Source of the DNA: Thermogemmatispora onikobensis
Lineage (GTDB): Bacteria > Chloroflexota > Ktedonobacteria > Ktedonobacterales > Ktedonobacteraceae
Direction of reading: 5' to 3'
Length of the DNA stretch: 64,000 nucleotides
NCBI RefSeq assembly: GCF_001748285.1
Contig: NZ_BDGT01000002.1
Coordinates: 124,001 to 188,000, forward strand
Below are positions 7,817 to 16,550 of this stretch, one piece after another. Positions within the stretch are counted from its first letter, which is position 1, and each line of letters begins with the position of its first letter. The notes beneath the pieces are model-generated. The model saw only the letters and a program-made list of their open reading frames with translations. It was not told where the DNA came from and did not search any database. A program made the position numbers and the translations under genes.

Positions 7817-9346
7817 ATGGCTGATCAAGAACATACTGAGGGTAGAGAGCAGATTATTCCTGATTTCTACGATCAGGAAACACAAATCTTTGAAGAGTTG
7901 GATGCTCCCGAGCCGGTGCGTCCGTGGTGGCGACAGAGGCGTTGGCAGGTGATCATCAGCCTTATTTTACTGCTCGTGCTCATTGGGGGAAGTGTCTTGA
8001 CAGTAGTGGCGCTCAGGCGTGGGCGAGTGAGCTATCAATATCAGCGTGTCACGCGCGGCACCTTTACCCAGGTAGTCAGTGCCACTGGTACCTTGCAGGG
8101 GACCGTCTATAATGTCAATGCCCCCACGAATGGTAAAATCAGCGCTCTCTATGTCAGCGTGGGCCAGCAGGTACGCGCTGGCCAGGTACTCGCGAAGCTT
8201 GACTCGACCTCGTTGCAAGACGCCGTCAATCAGGCCCAGGCTCAGGTCGATGCTGCCCAGACGGCCCTCACCGATGCCCAGAACAACCTCAACAAGGTTG
8301 AAGCTCAGGCCAATGCCAGCGTGGCCACAGCCTACGATCAGGAGCAGAATGCCCTCTATAACTGTGATCATCCGGCTCTGAATCAGTCGGTACCTCCCAA
8401 CTGCAAGCAACTGGCTGAGGACCAATACGCCCAGGCTCAGAGCCAGGCAGCGGCGCAGATCGCCTCGGCCCAGGCGCAAGTGGACAACGCCCAGAGCCAG
8501 CTAAAGACCGCTCAGGCCCAGCTCACGGCGGCCCGACACAATCTGGACCTGACCACTATCACCGCTCCGCATGCTGGGGTGGTCGCCACTATCAATGGCA
8601 GCGTCGGCAGCTATCCCGGCGGCTCTCTCAGCGGGATCTCCGGCGGCGCAAGTGGTAGCGGGCAGGGCGGTGGGGGGAGTGTGGGGTCAGGAAGCAGCGC
8701 GGGAAGCCCTGCCACTACGGCCTTTATGCAGCTTGTCGATCTCTCCAGCCTCCAGATCACGGCCAATGTCAATGAGGCCGACATTGGTGCTGTCAACACA
8801 GGCCAGCAGGTCCACTTTACGGTCAGCGCCTATGGCAACCGCCAGTTCAGCGGCACCATTCGCGCTATCTCGCCCCTTGGCCAAAGCGTTTCCAACGTCG
8901 TTACCTACCCGGTCACAATCAATATAGACCTCAGCAGTGCGCGCGATGCTCATCTGCTTCCAGGAATGACTGCGAACCTGACCATTACTACCCTTGAACA
9001 TGAGGATGTTCTGCTCATCCCGATCGATGCCGTCAACTTCGCCCGCAGTGCCGCCAACCTGGCCCAGCGCAATGGAACGCCGGTCATTGATCCTGCTCAG
9101 ATCAAGGCAGCCTCTGCTCAGGCGCGTCAGCTTCTGCAGGAGCTGCGCAATCTTCCGCCGGGCGAGCAACCGACGCCGGGCTACGTGCTGGAGCGCGCTG
9201 GGGAGCGCTGGGTAGTCAAACCGGTTGTTCTCGGCCTGACCGATGGCAACACCTACGAAGTGCTGGCTGGTCTAGCAGTTGGTGAGAGCCTCGTCACTGG
9301 GGCCCAGGGTGGCCCATTTACCTCCCTCAACCAGGGAGGCAGCTAG
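7817..9346 (+). CDS. HlyD/MacA-type efflux adaptor protein
   Basis: The 509-residue protein has a cytoplasmic start, one membrane helix (about 42-65, ISLILLLVLIGGSVLTVVAL) and an outside part. A lipoyl-like motif GQQVRAGQVLAKLD is followed by a long Gln/Ala-rich coiled-coil hairpin. Two cysteines in a loop of the hairpin (YNCDHP, PPNCKQ) might pair. A Gly/Ser-rich stretch (about 275-300) lies beside the second lipoyl half. Barrel strands then follow (VNEADIGAV, LLPGMTANLTI). Adaptors of this type work with the ATPase and permease encoded next. AGGAG lies upstream of the ATG. Confidence 0.9.
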   Translation: MADQEHTEGREQIIPDFYDQETQIFEELDAPEPVRPWWRQRRWQVIISLILLLVLIGGSVLTVVALRRGRVSYQYQRVTRGTFTQVVSATGTLQGTVYNVNAPTNGKISALYVSVGQQVRAGQVLAKLDSTSLQDAVNQAQAQVDAAQTALTDAQNNLNKVEAQANASVATAYDQEQNALYNCDHPALNQSVPPNCKQLAEDQYAQAQSQAAAQIASAQAQVDNAQSQLKTAQAQLTAARHNLDLTTITAPHAGVVATINGSVGSYPGGSLSGISGGASGSGQGGGGSVGSGSSAGSPATTAFMQLVDLSSLQITANVNEADIGAVNTGQQVHFTVSAYGNRQFSGTIRAISPLGQSVSNVVTYPVTINIDLSSARDAHLLPGMTANLTITTLEHEDVLLIPIDAVNFARSAANLAQRNGTPVIDPAQIKAASAQARQLLQELRNLPPGEQPTPGYVLERAGERWVVKPVVLGLTDGNTYEVLAGLAVGESLVTGAQGGPFTSLNQGGS

Positions 9347-9513
9347 ACGACGGTTGTGGTCTAATAGAGGCAGGGAGGCAGGGAGGCATTCATCCCCGAG
9401 GCACCGCTCGGGAGAAAGGGCCGCAAGCTCGCAAGCTCTCCATCAGAGCAGCTATCTGTATGTCTGCCGAGAAGAGGGAGCTGATCCTCAGCGCTAGAGA
9501 GAAGAGAAGAACT

Positions 9514-10359
9514 ATGAGCGACCGAGAAGTACAACTGGCACAGGGCAACGAACGGTCCGTTCCTGCGACCCAGCGACGCCCGCCGATTGTGCTTGTGCGC
9601 AACCTGACCAAAATCTACCGACTGGGCGAAACCACCGTCCCGGCTCTGCGGGGAGTCTCGTTGGCCGTCAGGGCCGGTGAGTTCGTGGCTATCATGGGGC
9701 CTTCTGGCTCAGGAAAGACAACCTTTATGAATCTACTGGGCTGTTTGGATCGGCCCACCGGTGGCGACTATTGGCTGGTGGGGCGCAGAGTCAGCCGGAT
9801 GACCCCGGATGAGCTGGCCAACGTGCGCAATCGGCGCATCGGCTTCGTCTTTCAAGGCTTTCATCTGCTAGCCCGCTCTACTGCTCTCCAGAATGTTGCT
9901 CTGCCTTTGATGTACGCCGGACTCTCGCGTGCTGAGCAAGAGCGACGTGCGCGTCGCGCGCTTGAGCTGGTTGGCCTTGGCAGCCGGCTGCACCATCGTC
10001 CCTCACAGCTATCTGGGGGCCAGCAGCAGCGCGTTGCCATTGCCCGGGCCCTGGTCAATAATCCGGCCCTACTGCTCGCTGACGAGCCGACCGGCAATCT
10101 TGATAGTCGAACCAGCATTGAGATCATGGCTATTCTGCAGGCTTTGAATGTCCGGGGCCTGACGATTGTTCTTGTAACCCATGAGGCCGACATCGCTGCC
10201 TATACTCGACGGCGTATTCTCTTCCGTGATGGGCAAATCGTGAGCGATGAGCCAGTCGTGGCGACGCGCTCGGCCCAGGATGAGCTGCTCCAATTCTATC
10301 AGAGCGGTTCCGCCAGCAATGACGGCTATCGAGCGCTTCCTGCGGAGGGAGGGCAATGA
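9514..10359 (+). CDS. ABC transporter ATP-binding protein (MacB/LolD type)
   Basis: The product is 281 residues from the ATG at 9514, which has a purine-rich leader; an ATG at 9460 is in frame but lacks a ribosome site. Walker A (GPSGSGKTT), the signature [15 protein letters not shown], Walker B ([12 protein letters not shown]) and the switch histidine (VTHEAD) are all present. The NLD ending of Walker B is typical of the MacB/LolD/FtsE group. The stop overlaps the next start as ATGA, so ATPase and permease are coupled. Substrate unknown; candidates are peptides, antibiotics or lipoproteins. Confidence 0.93.
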   Translation: MSDREVQLAQGNERSVPATQRRPPIVLVRNLTKIYRLGETTVPALRGVSLAVRAGEFVAIMGPSGSGKTTFMNLLGCLDRPTGGDYWLVGRRVSRMTPDELANVRNRRIGFVFQGFHLLARSTALQNVALPLMYAGLSRAEQERRARRALELVGLGSRLHHRPSQLSGGQQQRVAIARALVNNPALLLADEPTGNLDSRTSIEIMAILQALNVRGLTIVLVTHEADIAAYTRRRILFRDGQIVSDEPVVATRSAQDELLQFYQSGSASNDGYRALPAEGGQ

Positions 10360-11732
10360 GCGATCCAGTTGAGCCTGACCGCCAGGCAGCAGCAAGGACA
10401 GAATTATTGGCCCGGCAGGTCCGTGGGCGAAGTGGGACGCGGGCATCTCCATCGCCAGCGCTGCCCGTAGAGGGTGGTAGGCAGCGTTGGGAGGGCCGGG
10501 CAATCCATCGTGGCAGCCTGCTCGTGGCCAACTTTGTGAGCGCCTTTGAATCCCTGTGGGCAAACCGTCTACGTTCGCTACTCACCACCCTTGGGGTCGT
10601 CATCGGAGTGGCGGCTGTCATCGCGGCCATGACCCTGACCCAGGGGGCCAGTGTACTGATCCAGGCGCGTTTGAGCGTCTTGGGAACCAACACCTTACTG
10701 ATCATCCCTGGGGCAGCTACCAGCAGTGGAGCCTTCAGCTCGCTTGGCTCGCAGCAGAGCCTGACCCAGGGAGATGCCGACGCTTTAGCCCCCATCCCGC
10801 ACGTTGTCCAGGTCTCGCCAGTGCTCTCACTCGGAGCGCAGGTGATCTACGGCAGCCAGAACTGGAATACGCGCATCCAGGGGGTCTACCCGGGCTATCG
10901 ACAGATCCAGGGCTGGGAGGTTGCCAGTGGGCGCTGGCTGAATGCTCATGATGAGCTGACGGGTTTGCCAGTCGCTGTGCTCGGCCAGGTGGTAGCTAAC
11001 AGTCTTTTTGGACCGTCCGGCACCAATCCTGTTGGCCAGACGATCCGCATCGGCACCCAGATGTTTCGCGTTGTGGGTGTCCTGCAGCCGAAAGGCTCCT
11101 TTGGGGCCTTCTCTCAAGATGATGTTGTGTTTGTTCCTTTTACCGCCGCCTTAATACGTCTCAAAAACAGCAGCTATGTCGATCAGATTCAAGTTCTAGT
11201 TGATAAAGCTGAACATGTCGATGCGGTGCAGCGCGCAGTCAATGCCACCCTGGTGAAGCGCCATCGCATCGGCGCTGGAAGTCCCGCTGACTTTCAGATT
11301 CGCAATGCCAACCAGTTGCTGCAGACAGCCCAGCAGGCAACTCAGACCTTAACCCTGCTGCTCGTAGGGATTGCGGGCATCTCCTTGACAGTGGGAGGGA
11401 TCGGCATCATGAACATCATGCTGGTCTCGGTCACGGAGCGAACACGAGAGATTGGCATTCGGATGGCTGTCGGTGCGCGACGGCGGGATATTCGCAATCA
11501 GTTCCTCATTGAGGCCCTGACGCTCAGCTCTCTAGGTGGCATACTTGGGATCGCCCTCGGCTTGTTAGTTGGCTGGCTCATGACGACGAACTTTGGAGTG
11601 CCTTTTGTGCCTCAGCCGCTATCGATCCTGCTGGCTTTTGGGGTTTCGGCTCTTGTGGGGGTAACCTTTGGCTTCTATCCGGCAGTACGTGCGGCGCGGC
11701 TCGATCCGATCATTGCCCTGCGCACAGAGTGA
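10356..11732 (+). CDS. MacB-like ABC permease (FtsX domain)
   Basis: The product is 458 residues. After about 55 unconserved residues comes the SLWANRLRSLLTTLGVVIGVAAV helix, then a large outside MacB-PCD domain. The FtsX domain with three helices follows, with the MNIMLVSVTERTREIGIRMAVGA segment just after the first of them. The long N-terminal tail before the first helix (PDRQAAARTELL and onward) is unusual; an internal start is possible. It forms a complete exporter with the two genes upstream. Confidence 0.92.
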   Translation: MSDPVEPDRQAAARTELLARQVRGRSGTRASPSPALPVEGGRQRWEGRAIHRGSLLVANFVSAFESLWANRLRSLLTTLGVVIGVAAVIAAMTLTQGASVLIQARLSVLGTNTLLIIPGAATSSGAFSSLGSQQSLTQGDADALAPIPHVVQVSPVLSLGAQVIYGSQNWNTRIQGVYPGYRQIQGWEVASGRWLNAHDELTGLPVAVLGQVVANSLFGPSGTNPVGQTIRIGTQMFRVVGVLQPKGSFGAFSQDDVVFVPFTAALIRLKNSSYVDQIQVLVDKAEHVDAVQRAVNATLVKRHRIGAGSPADFQIRNANQLLQTAQQATQTLTLLLVGIAGISLTVGGIGIMNIMLVSVTERTREIGIRMAVGARRRDIRNQFLIEALTLSSLGGILGIALGLLVGWLMTTNFGVPFVPQPLSILLAFGVSALVGVTFGFYPAVRAARLDPIIALRTE

Positions 11733-11865
11733 GCAGGGCTGGGCTGCTCTTGATCTCGAGGACCAGCCACTGCTCACTCTACGTGCAAGCCTGCTGAGTC
11801 AATCCCCGGCGGAGAGCAAGCCGGGGGAGATGCGCTCTGTGCCGACTGGGTCCGGTTGCTCCTTC

Positions 11866-13374
11866 CTATCGCTCTCGTCCCTGTTCTCCGCCCTCGGAAG
11901 AGGGGCCATCGGCTGTCAGGCTGGCCAGCCAGGGCGGGAGCGTTGAAGACCCTGGATCTGTCTGCCGCTCTCCAGGCGAAGGCGCGGGAGTAGATGGTCC
12001 TGGAGACCCGGGCTGGGGCGAGAGCTGGGGGGGCATCTCATGGAGGCCGCTACCGGTACCGGGGCCGGTCGGAAGAGACATTCCCTCGGCGGGAACCAGG
12101 CTGGTAGTTGGGAAAAGGAAATTCCCATTGAAAGGGCTGGTTCCGTGCGGTGGGAAGGCGAGATTCGAGGCCACCGGGAGCTCGCCCGTTGTGGGCATCA
12201 GGCTGGTGGTCGGGAAGAGAAAATTGCGCTTGAGGCGACTGGAGGCGGGGCCGCCGGAGGTCGCACGGCTGGTGGCCGGACGCCGTGCCGTATCTTCCAG
12301 GGGGCTGGAAGGAGAAGCGCTCTGCCTGTGCTGGGCCGAGGAGGAGCTGCCGGGGGTCACCGTCAGCCCGGTCGGCGTGAGTGGCAAATCATGGGCGACC
12401 GTGGTAGACAGGGGCGATGGTCGGGTCGAGGCCGGCGAGGGAGCTGCGGTCGATGGAGACATCGACATGGGCATAGAGGTGGCCGGCTGCATTTGCGTTG
12501 GAGCAGCGGCAAAGGACTCGCTGGGCGGGGCTGGCATTGCCTTGCTCAGGAGAAGTGGCGCCTGTTGAGCGGAAACGGCTGCCGGCTGCCAGTTGCTGCC
12601 CAAGGTGAGGCTGCTGGGGCTGCCCTCCAGAGGTAAGGGCAGGGGATTGCCCGCCAAATCGCGGTCACCTGCCAGGCTCTCCGGGCTGCGGGTGCGGCGC
12701 CAGGGGCGCGCGCCGGAGGCCAGACGCGGGCGCGGCAACGGCTCAGGAGCAATGTAGTGGCGCAGGAGGAGTACGCCCACCAGAATCAAGGCCAGTAGCA
12801 GCAAGACGATGCCTGTCACCACTGGAAGAAAGCTCAGATTGTTGCGCTGGGCGATGCGTGTCGTGGCCGCTGTATTGTCATTGCTCTGCTGGCCATTATC
12901 GGTATTGCCATTTGTCGTGGCGGGGGCCGCCGTGGGGGTCAAGGCTGCCTGGCTGGTAGCAGTTGCTTTGGCGGTCGCCGTGGGTGTTACAGTGACAGTG
13001 GCCGCCGCCGTAGCAGTGGCAGTGACGCCAGGCGCTGCAGTCGGCGACGCGGTGCGCGTCGGTGCCGGGGGAGGCGTGCTGGTTTTGGTTGGTTGGGCCG
13101 TTGGGGCAGAGGTGGGAGAAGGAGGCGGTGTCGTCGGCTGCGCCGTGGGTGTGGGTGTAGGCGGAGCCGTGGGCGCCTCCGTTGGCGAAGCAACCACCGT
13201 CGGCGAGTCGTCAAGCGGCTGCAGAAGCGGAATCTGCGGCCCTGATGCCGCATACATCGGCACCAGATTGGCTAGCACACCAATCACGGAAACTGCTAGG
13301 AGACAAGTACAGATAGTGAGCGTGAGCGTCCGTAATAAAAATTTCCCCAGGTCGGGGTCGGTCTGTCTAAACAT
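11866..13374 (-). CDS. Thr/Pro-rich membrane-anchored surface protein
   Basis: This 502-residue protein has an N-terminal membrane helix or signal (about 12-40). A long low-complexity linker rich in Thr, Pro and Ala (PTPTPTA type repeats) follows. A second membrane helix lies at about 185-207 (FLPVVTGIVLLLLALILVGV), and the C-terminal half is Pro/Ser-rich. Near the C-terminus an NFLFPTTSL motif occurs twice in near copies. No catalytic domain is seen. The orientation of the tail is not certain. It has its own promoter at 13538-13566. The role could be cell-surface or wall related. Confidence 0.7.
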   Translation of the reverse strand: MFRQTDPDLGKFLLRTLTLTICTCLLAVSVIGVLANLVPMYAASGPQIPLLQPLDDSPTVVASPTEAPTAPPTPTPTAQPTTPPPSPTSAPTAQPTKTSTPPPAPTRTASPTAAPGVTATATAAATVTVTPTATAKATATSQAALTPTAAPATTNGNTDNGQQSNDNTAATTRIAQRNNLSFLPVVTGIVLLLLALILVGVLLLRHYIAPEPLPRPRLASGARPWRRTRSPESLAGDRDLAGNPLPLPLEGSPSSLTLGSNWQPAAVSAQQAPLLLSKAMPAPPSESFAAAPTQMQPATSMPMSMSPSTAAPSPASTRPSPLSTTVAHDLPLTPTGLTVTPGSSSSAQHRQSASPSSPLEDTARRPATSRATSGGPASSRLKRNFLFPTTSLMPTTGELPVASNLAFPPHGTSPFNGNFLFPTTSLVPAEGMSLPTGPGTGSGLHEMPPQLSPQPGSPGPSTPAPSPGERQTDPGSSTLPPWLASLTADGPSSEGGEQGRER

Positions 13375-13537
13375 CGATCCCTACCTCTCGGCACCGGCGA
13401 TCATTGCCGGTCAGCGGTTGGTGCGCACGATGTGCCGCGTGCTCGACGTAGAACGCGACCGGCAGGTCCAGGGCGACGACTTTGTGTACTTTTGGCTGTG
13501 CGCTTTCTCTTTTCCGCCTGCCATCGCCCTAGAGGGG

Positions 13538-13566
13538 AGTATAAAATATGCGTCTCAGCCGGTCAA
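13538..13566 (-). promoter_or_regulatory. Sigma70-type promoter for the Thr/Pro-rich protein gene
   Basis: Read on the minus strand: TTGACC (13566-13561), 17 bases, TATACT (13543-13538). It lies about 165 bases upstream of the start at 13374 and reads toward it. Confidence 0.75.
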
Positions 13567-13940
13567 GCAATCTGAAGAGGATATCCAAATGTACTAGTCG
13601 AAATGTGAATGTTTGGGACCCTTTGACCTTGAGCGAGCCTGCGCCAATCTGATGGAAAACGCTCTCCTGGCCATCTCTCCAGCAGTACACTGGTCATTCT
13701 TATTCATCTGGGGATTCGCTATCTATGCTCTCTCTTCCTGAGAGAGAAATATTTGTATCTATATATTATAATCAGAGAAAGAGAGCCTTGCCGTGTAGTG
13801 GCAGGCTATGCGAGTCTGGCTTTCGGAGATCGGTGATGCTGCTCACTCATTCCTCTAGTGCTCACGGGGGCGAGTCTTCTGCTGAGGAGTGAGAAAGACG
13901 GCGCTATGGAGGGGCGTCTGTCCTTATCAAGGAGCATATC

Positions 13941-14039
13941 ATGCCTCTGGCCGACTGGTTACAGGCCCATGCGACAGCAGTAGGCCAGCGCTATGCCTCG
14001 GAGCTGGCGCGTCACTATCGGCTAAGCCAAGAGGGCTGA
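13941..14039 (+). CDS. Small ORF of 32 residues with a strong ribosome site
   Basis: AAGGAG lies seven bases before the ATG. The peptide starts MPLADWLQAHATAVGQRY and ends HYRLSQEG; it is amphipathic and looks helical. A TATAAT at 13767-13772, about 170 bases upstream, has no clear -35 box. No family is recognised. It lies alone between two minus-strand surface protein genes. It could be a small protein, or a leftover N-terminus of a longer gene. The rest of 13375-14165 contains only the minus-strand promoter and AT-rich spacer. Confidence 0.45.
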   Translation: MPLADWLQAHATAVGQRYASELARHYRLSQEG

Positions 14040-14165
14040 GCAAGGGAGTGGGGAGAGAAGGAGGGATAAGCGCCTGAGCTGGATCTCCACGTCCCTTGCC
14101 TTTCTTGTCCTCCAATCCTCTTTGGGCGGGCCTGTTTATTCATCTCCCTTGCCTTCTTTGGCCGG

Positions 14166-15596
14166 CTACTCTTGATGCGTATTCTGACTGCGGCCTGGCA
14201 AGACTGATAAGCCGCTTTGCACCTGGCGCATCAAGGTCTCCAGGGAGACCTCGGTGGGGGCGCTAGCTGTCTGCTCCTCTTGGGCCTGGGCCTCGATGGT
14301 GGGCGAGGGTCCTCCCTCGCCATGCTTCGGTGGCTGTTCGGGTGGAGAGCCATTCGTCATCGTCGGCCTCACGCTAGACAGAGGGAGCGTTTCGCTCTCG
14401 TGGACGGAGCTGAAGCGCGTATTGGCTGGCTTCTGGCGTCGCTGACGGTATTGAACAAAGCCGCCGAGAAAGCCGAAGAGAAGCAGGCCGCCGCCCGTGG
14501 TTCCGAGTAGCCAGGGGAGCAGCTGGCTAAGGGGCGATGACGGGCTGGTCGGGGCTGTTGTCTGCGACGTGTTCCCCGTCTGAGTGCTGGCGGTAGCGAT
14601 TGCCGGCATACGGTTGGTATTGCTATCAGCAGTGGCGCTTGGTGGGACCAACGTTGGCGTTGGGGTGTGCGTTGGCGTTGGAGAGGGGAGTCTTGTCGGA
14701 GTGGTGGACGGTATCGGCGTCGACCCCGGTATGGGTGCAGCGTTGATCGTAAAAGCGACGCTGGCGCTGAGGGTAGCCGGCGAACCGCTCCCGGCGCTCG
14801 CTTTGATTTGGGCTGGACCGACAAGGCCGTTGGGAATAGTAATGCTGCGTGTGAAGCTCCCCTGTCCATCGCTCGTGACGCTCCCCAGGCTGGACGTGGT
14901 ACCGCTCGCTTGCAGGACCAGCGTCACCTGGGTACCACCGGGGAGGAAATTGCTCCCTGTGACGGTAGCGGTCTGGCCTGCTGTCACCTGCGTTGGGCTG
15001 ATGCTCAGCCTGGGTGGCGCGCTCGACAGCAAAGTATAGCTACCGGCCAGGGTTGGCGTGGCCTGGATGAGGGCGCAGATTTTGTAAGTGCCTGGGGCCA
15101 GGCTGGCTGGCAAGACCAGCCAGCCGCTAAAGCTACCGCCCTCTACTGTGCCTGGCTGACTATTGCTGGCTGGGGTGTAGCCGAGCAGGCAATCCTGCTG
15201 GCTATAGCCCAGCGAGACCTGAGTGCCGTCGCTCAGCTGGGTCCAGCCAGAGCCGCTGACCGTAATCACTGTGCCCGCTGGACCCGAACTAGGGCTGCTG
15301 CTAAGCGTGCCGCCGTCCCTGCTCGCCGCGCGTGCTGGGCCGCTGCTCCCCATAGCCAACAACCAGGCTACCAGTAGCCCGATAAGAAAGAGGCCCATAC
15401 CTCTGGCTGGGCTGCGATGATGAAGCCATGCTCCAGATGGCTTCTGGCGCAGTGCCCGTGCCCGCTGTTCGGGGGCCTGTGCAGTAACATCGAAGGCTAC
15501 AACTGTCTCGCTTGCGTACGCCATGCTGCCGCTAAAATAGCTCCCGCTGGCGGGAGCCTGGCCGCTGTGATGTGCGGTGCTTGCGTATAAATCCAT
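14166..15596 (-). CDS. Membrane-anchored surface protein with Ig-like domains
   Basis: The 476-residue product has about 65 cytoplasmic residues, then a membrane helix (MGLFLIGLLVAWLLAMG). Two IPT/TIG-like beta-sandwich repeats follow (SPSSGPAGTVITVSGSGW and SPTQVTAGQTATVTGSNF). A Pro/Thr linker (TPTHTPTPT) comes next, then a second helix (LLPWLLGTTGGGLLLFGFL) and a cytoplasmic tail. The IPT start pattern 'P..G..G..VTV.G.G' is clear twice. Such proteins usually display domains on the cell surface. It shares its architecture with the 11866-13374 gene (two helices around a Thr/Pro linker). Confidence 0.75.
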   Translation of the reverse strand: MDLYASTAHHSGQAPASGSYFSGSMAYASETVVAFDVTAQAPEQRARALRQKPSGAWLHHRSPARGMGLFLIGLLVAWLLAMGSSGPARAASRDGGTLSSSPSSGPAGTVITVSGSGWTQLSDGTQVSLGYSQQDCLLGYTPASNSQPGTVEGGSFSGWLVLPASLAPGTYKICALIQATPTLAGSYTLLSSAPPRLSISPTQVTAGQTATVTGSNFLPGGTQVTLVLQASGTTSSLGSVTSDGQGSFTRSITIPNGLVGPAQIKASAGSGSPATLSASVAFTINAAPIPGSTPIPSTTPTRLPSPTPTHTPTPTLVPPSATADSNTNRMPAIATASTQTGNTSQTTAPTSPSSPLSQLLPWLLGTTGGGLLLFGFLGGFVQYRQRRQKPANTRFSSVHESETLPLSSVRPTMTNGSPPEQPPKHGEGGPSPTIEAQAQEEQTASAPTEVSLETLMRQVQSGLSVLPGRSQNTHQE

Positions 15597-15663
15597 CCTT
15601 ATTCAGTGTAAGGATGCATTTCCCGAGGTGTCAAGAAAGCACGCAAGAGCCTTGCCAGAAAGG

Positions 15664-16104
15664 CTATGCCTCGACCAGTTCAATGGTCACCTCGTAGCTG
15701 AGACCCCCTGGCGCGCCGCTGGAGAGAGGTACCTGCTGAGTATGCAGATCGCAGGCGTGTTCGGCATAATAGTCGAAGTGCACGGGGATGGGTGTCCCGC
15801 CAGTTGGCTCGCTAAAGAGAAGTGTGCGTCCGGTCGAGGAGAGGTAGCTTGTGCGCAGAGCATCGCGGTAGTACTGACCGCTCAGACCAGTAGGCCGGCC
15901 ATCGTAGCCGACGAGGTCATTGAGACAGAGAATCGTCATACTCCAGGTCCTTCGGCCCGGACCAAGATCGACGTAGGCCTCGCCTCCGTCTGCGCGCACG
16001 CTAGCCCGTCGGATACGTGGCTGCGCCATGCGGTAGCTGCCTGGCTTGACGAAGTAGCCGACTCCATCCAGGATGATCTCGCAATCCACGCCGATAGTAG
16101 GCAT
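15664..16104 (-). CDS. Putative phage tail or baseplate-like protein
   Basis: The 146-residue protein is rich in beta-strand patterns (GVDCEIILDGVGYFVKPGSY, SYEVTIELVEA) and has no membrane part. It is the last gene of the minus-strand phage-structural operon, starting four bases after the stop of the gene before it. Size, strand content and position suit a small tail or completion protein. I recognise no exact family, so the role is inferred from context. Confidence 0.5.
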   Translation of the reverse strand: MPTIGVDCEIILDGVGYFVKPGSYRMAQPRIRRASVRADGGEAYVDLGPGRRTWSMTILCLNDLVGYDGRPTGLSGQYYRDALRTSYLSSTGRTLLFSEPTGGTPIPVHFDYYAEHACDLHTQQVPLSSGAPGGLSYEVTIELVEA

Positions 16105-16108
16105 ACCG

Positions 16109-16504
16109 CTAGACCTCCTCGTGACGGTGGTGTGCCGCTATGCCAAAGTTGTCCGCTGGACTGGGGGCTGGAGCAGGCTGTACCTTCTCGATAATGCGGC
16201 TGGTCTGGGAGCAAGAGCCGCTGTGGTCGTGGATACTGACCAGCTCGCCGTCGATAGTGATATGGAGGCCGCGCTGCTGCAGAGCCAGGCGAATAGTGCC
16301 GATGATCTGGCTCAGGCGCAGGTTCTCCTTCTCCAGGGTTGCCAGACGATCCTTGAGCGTATCAATCTCGTGTTGCATGACACTGATGACGCGCGCCTTG
16401 ACCTCGTCGGCGGTGCGTGCAAAGCCGTGGTGGTAGGCGACAAAGGCGCCGGCGATCAGGGCCAGAGTAATGAGCAGGTTGGTCAGACTCAGCAGGTCTT
16501 GCAT
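16109..16504 (-). CDS. Membrane-anchored coiled-coil protein in the phage-like operon
   Basis: The 131-residue product starts MQDLLSLTNLLITLALIAGA, a single N-terminal membrane helix. A heptad-type coiled coil follows (about 40-75, with DTLKDRLATLEKENLRL) and then a short beta-like tail. AAGGAG lies nine bases before the ATG. A larger open frame to 16987 in the same phase has no coding character upstream. In phages a one-helix protein at the end of a structural operon may be holin- or spanin-like, but nothing here proves lysis. It may link the particle to the membrane. Confidence 0.55.
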   Translation of the reverse strand: MQDLLSLTNLLITLALIAGAFVAYHHGFARTADEVKARVISVMQHEIDTLKDRLATLEKENLRLSQIIGTIRLALQQRGLHITIDGELVSIHDHSGSCSQTSRIIEKVQPAPAPSPADNFGIAAHHRHEEV

Positions 16505-16550
16505 GGGATGCTTCTCCTTATTGTCGATTGTACGATGGACGTAGCGACCG

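Noticed and set aside
12809-13597. 262-codon plus-strand frame
   Set aside because: It is antisense to the Thr/Pro-rich protein gene. Long antisense frames are common in repetitive GC-rich codons, and the peptide is low-complexity Val/Ala/Gly.
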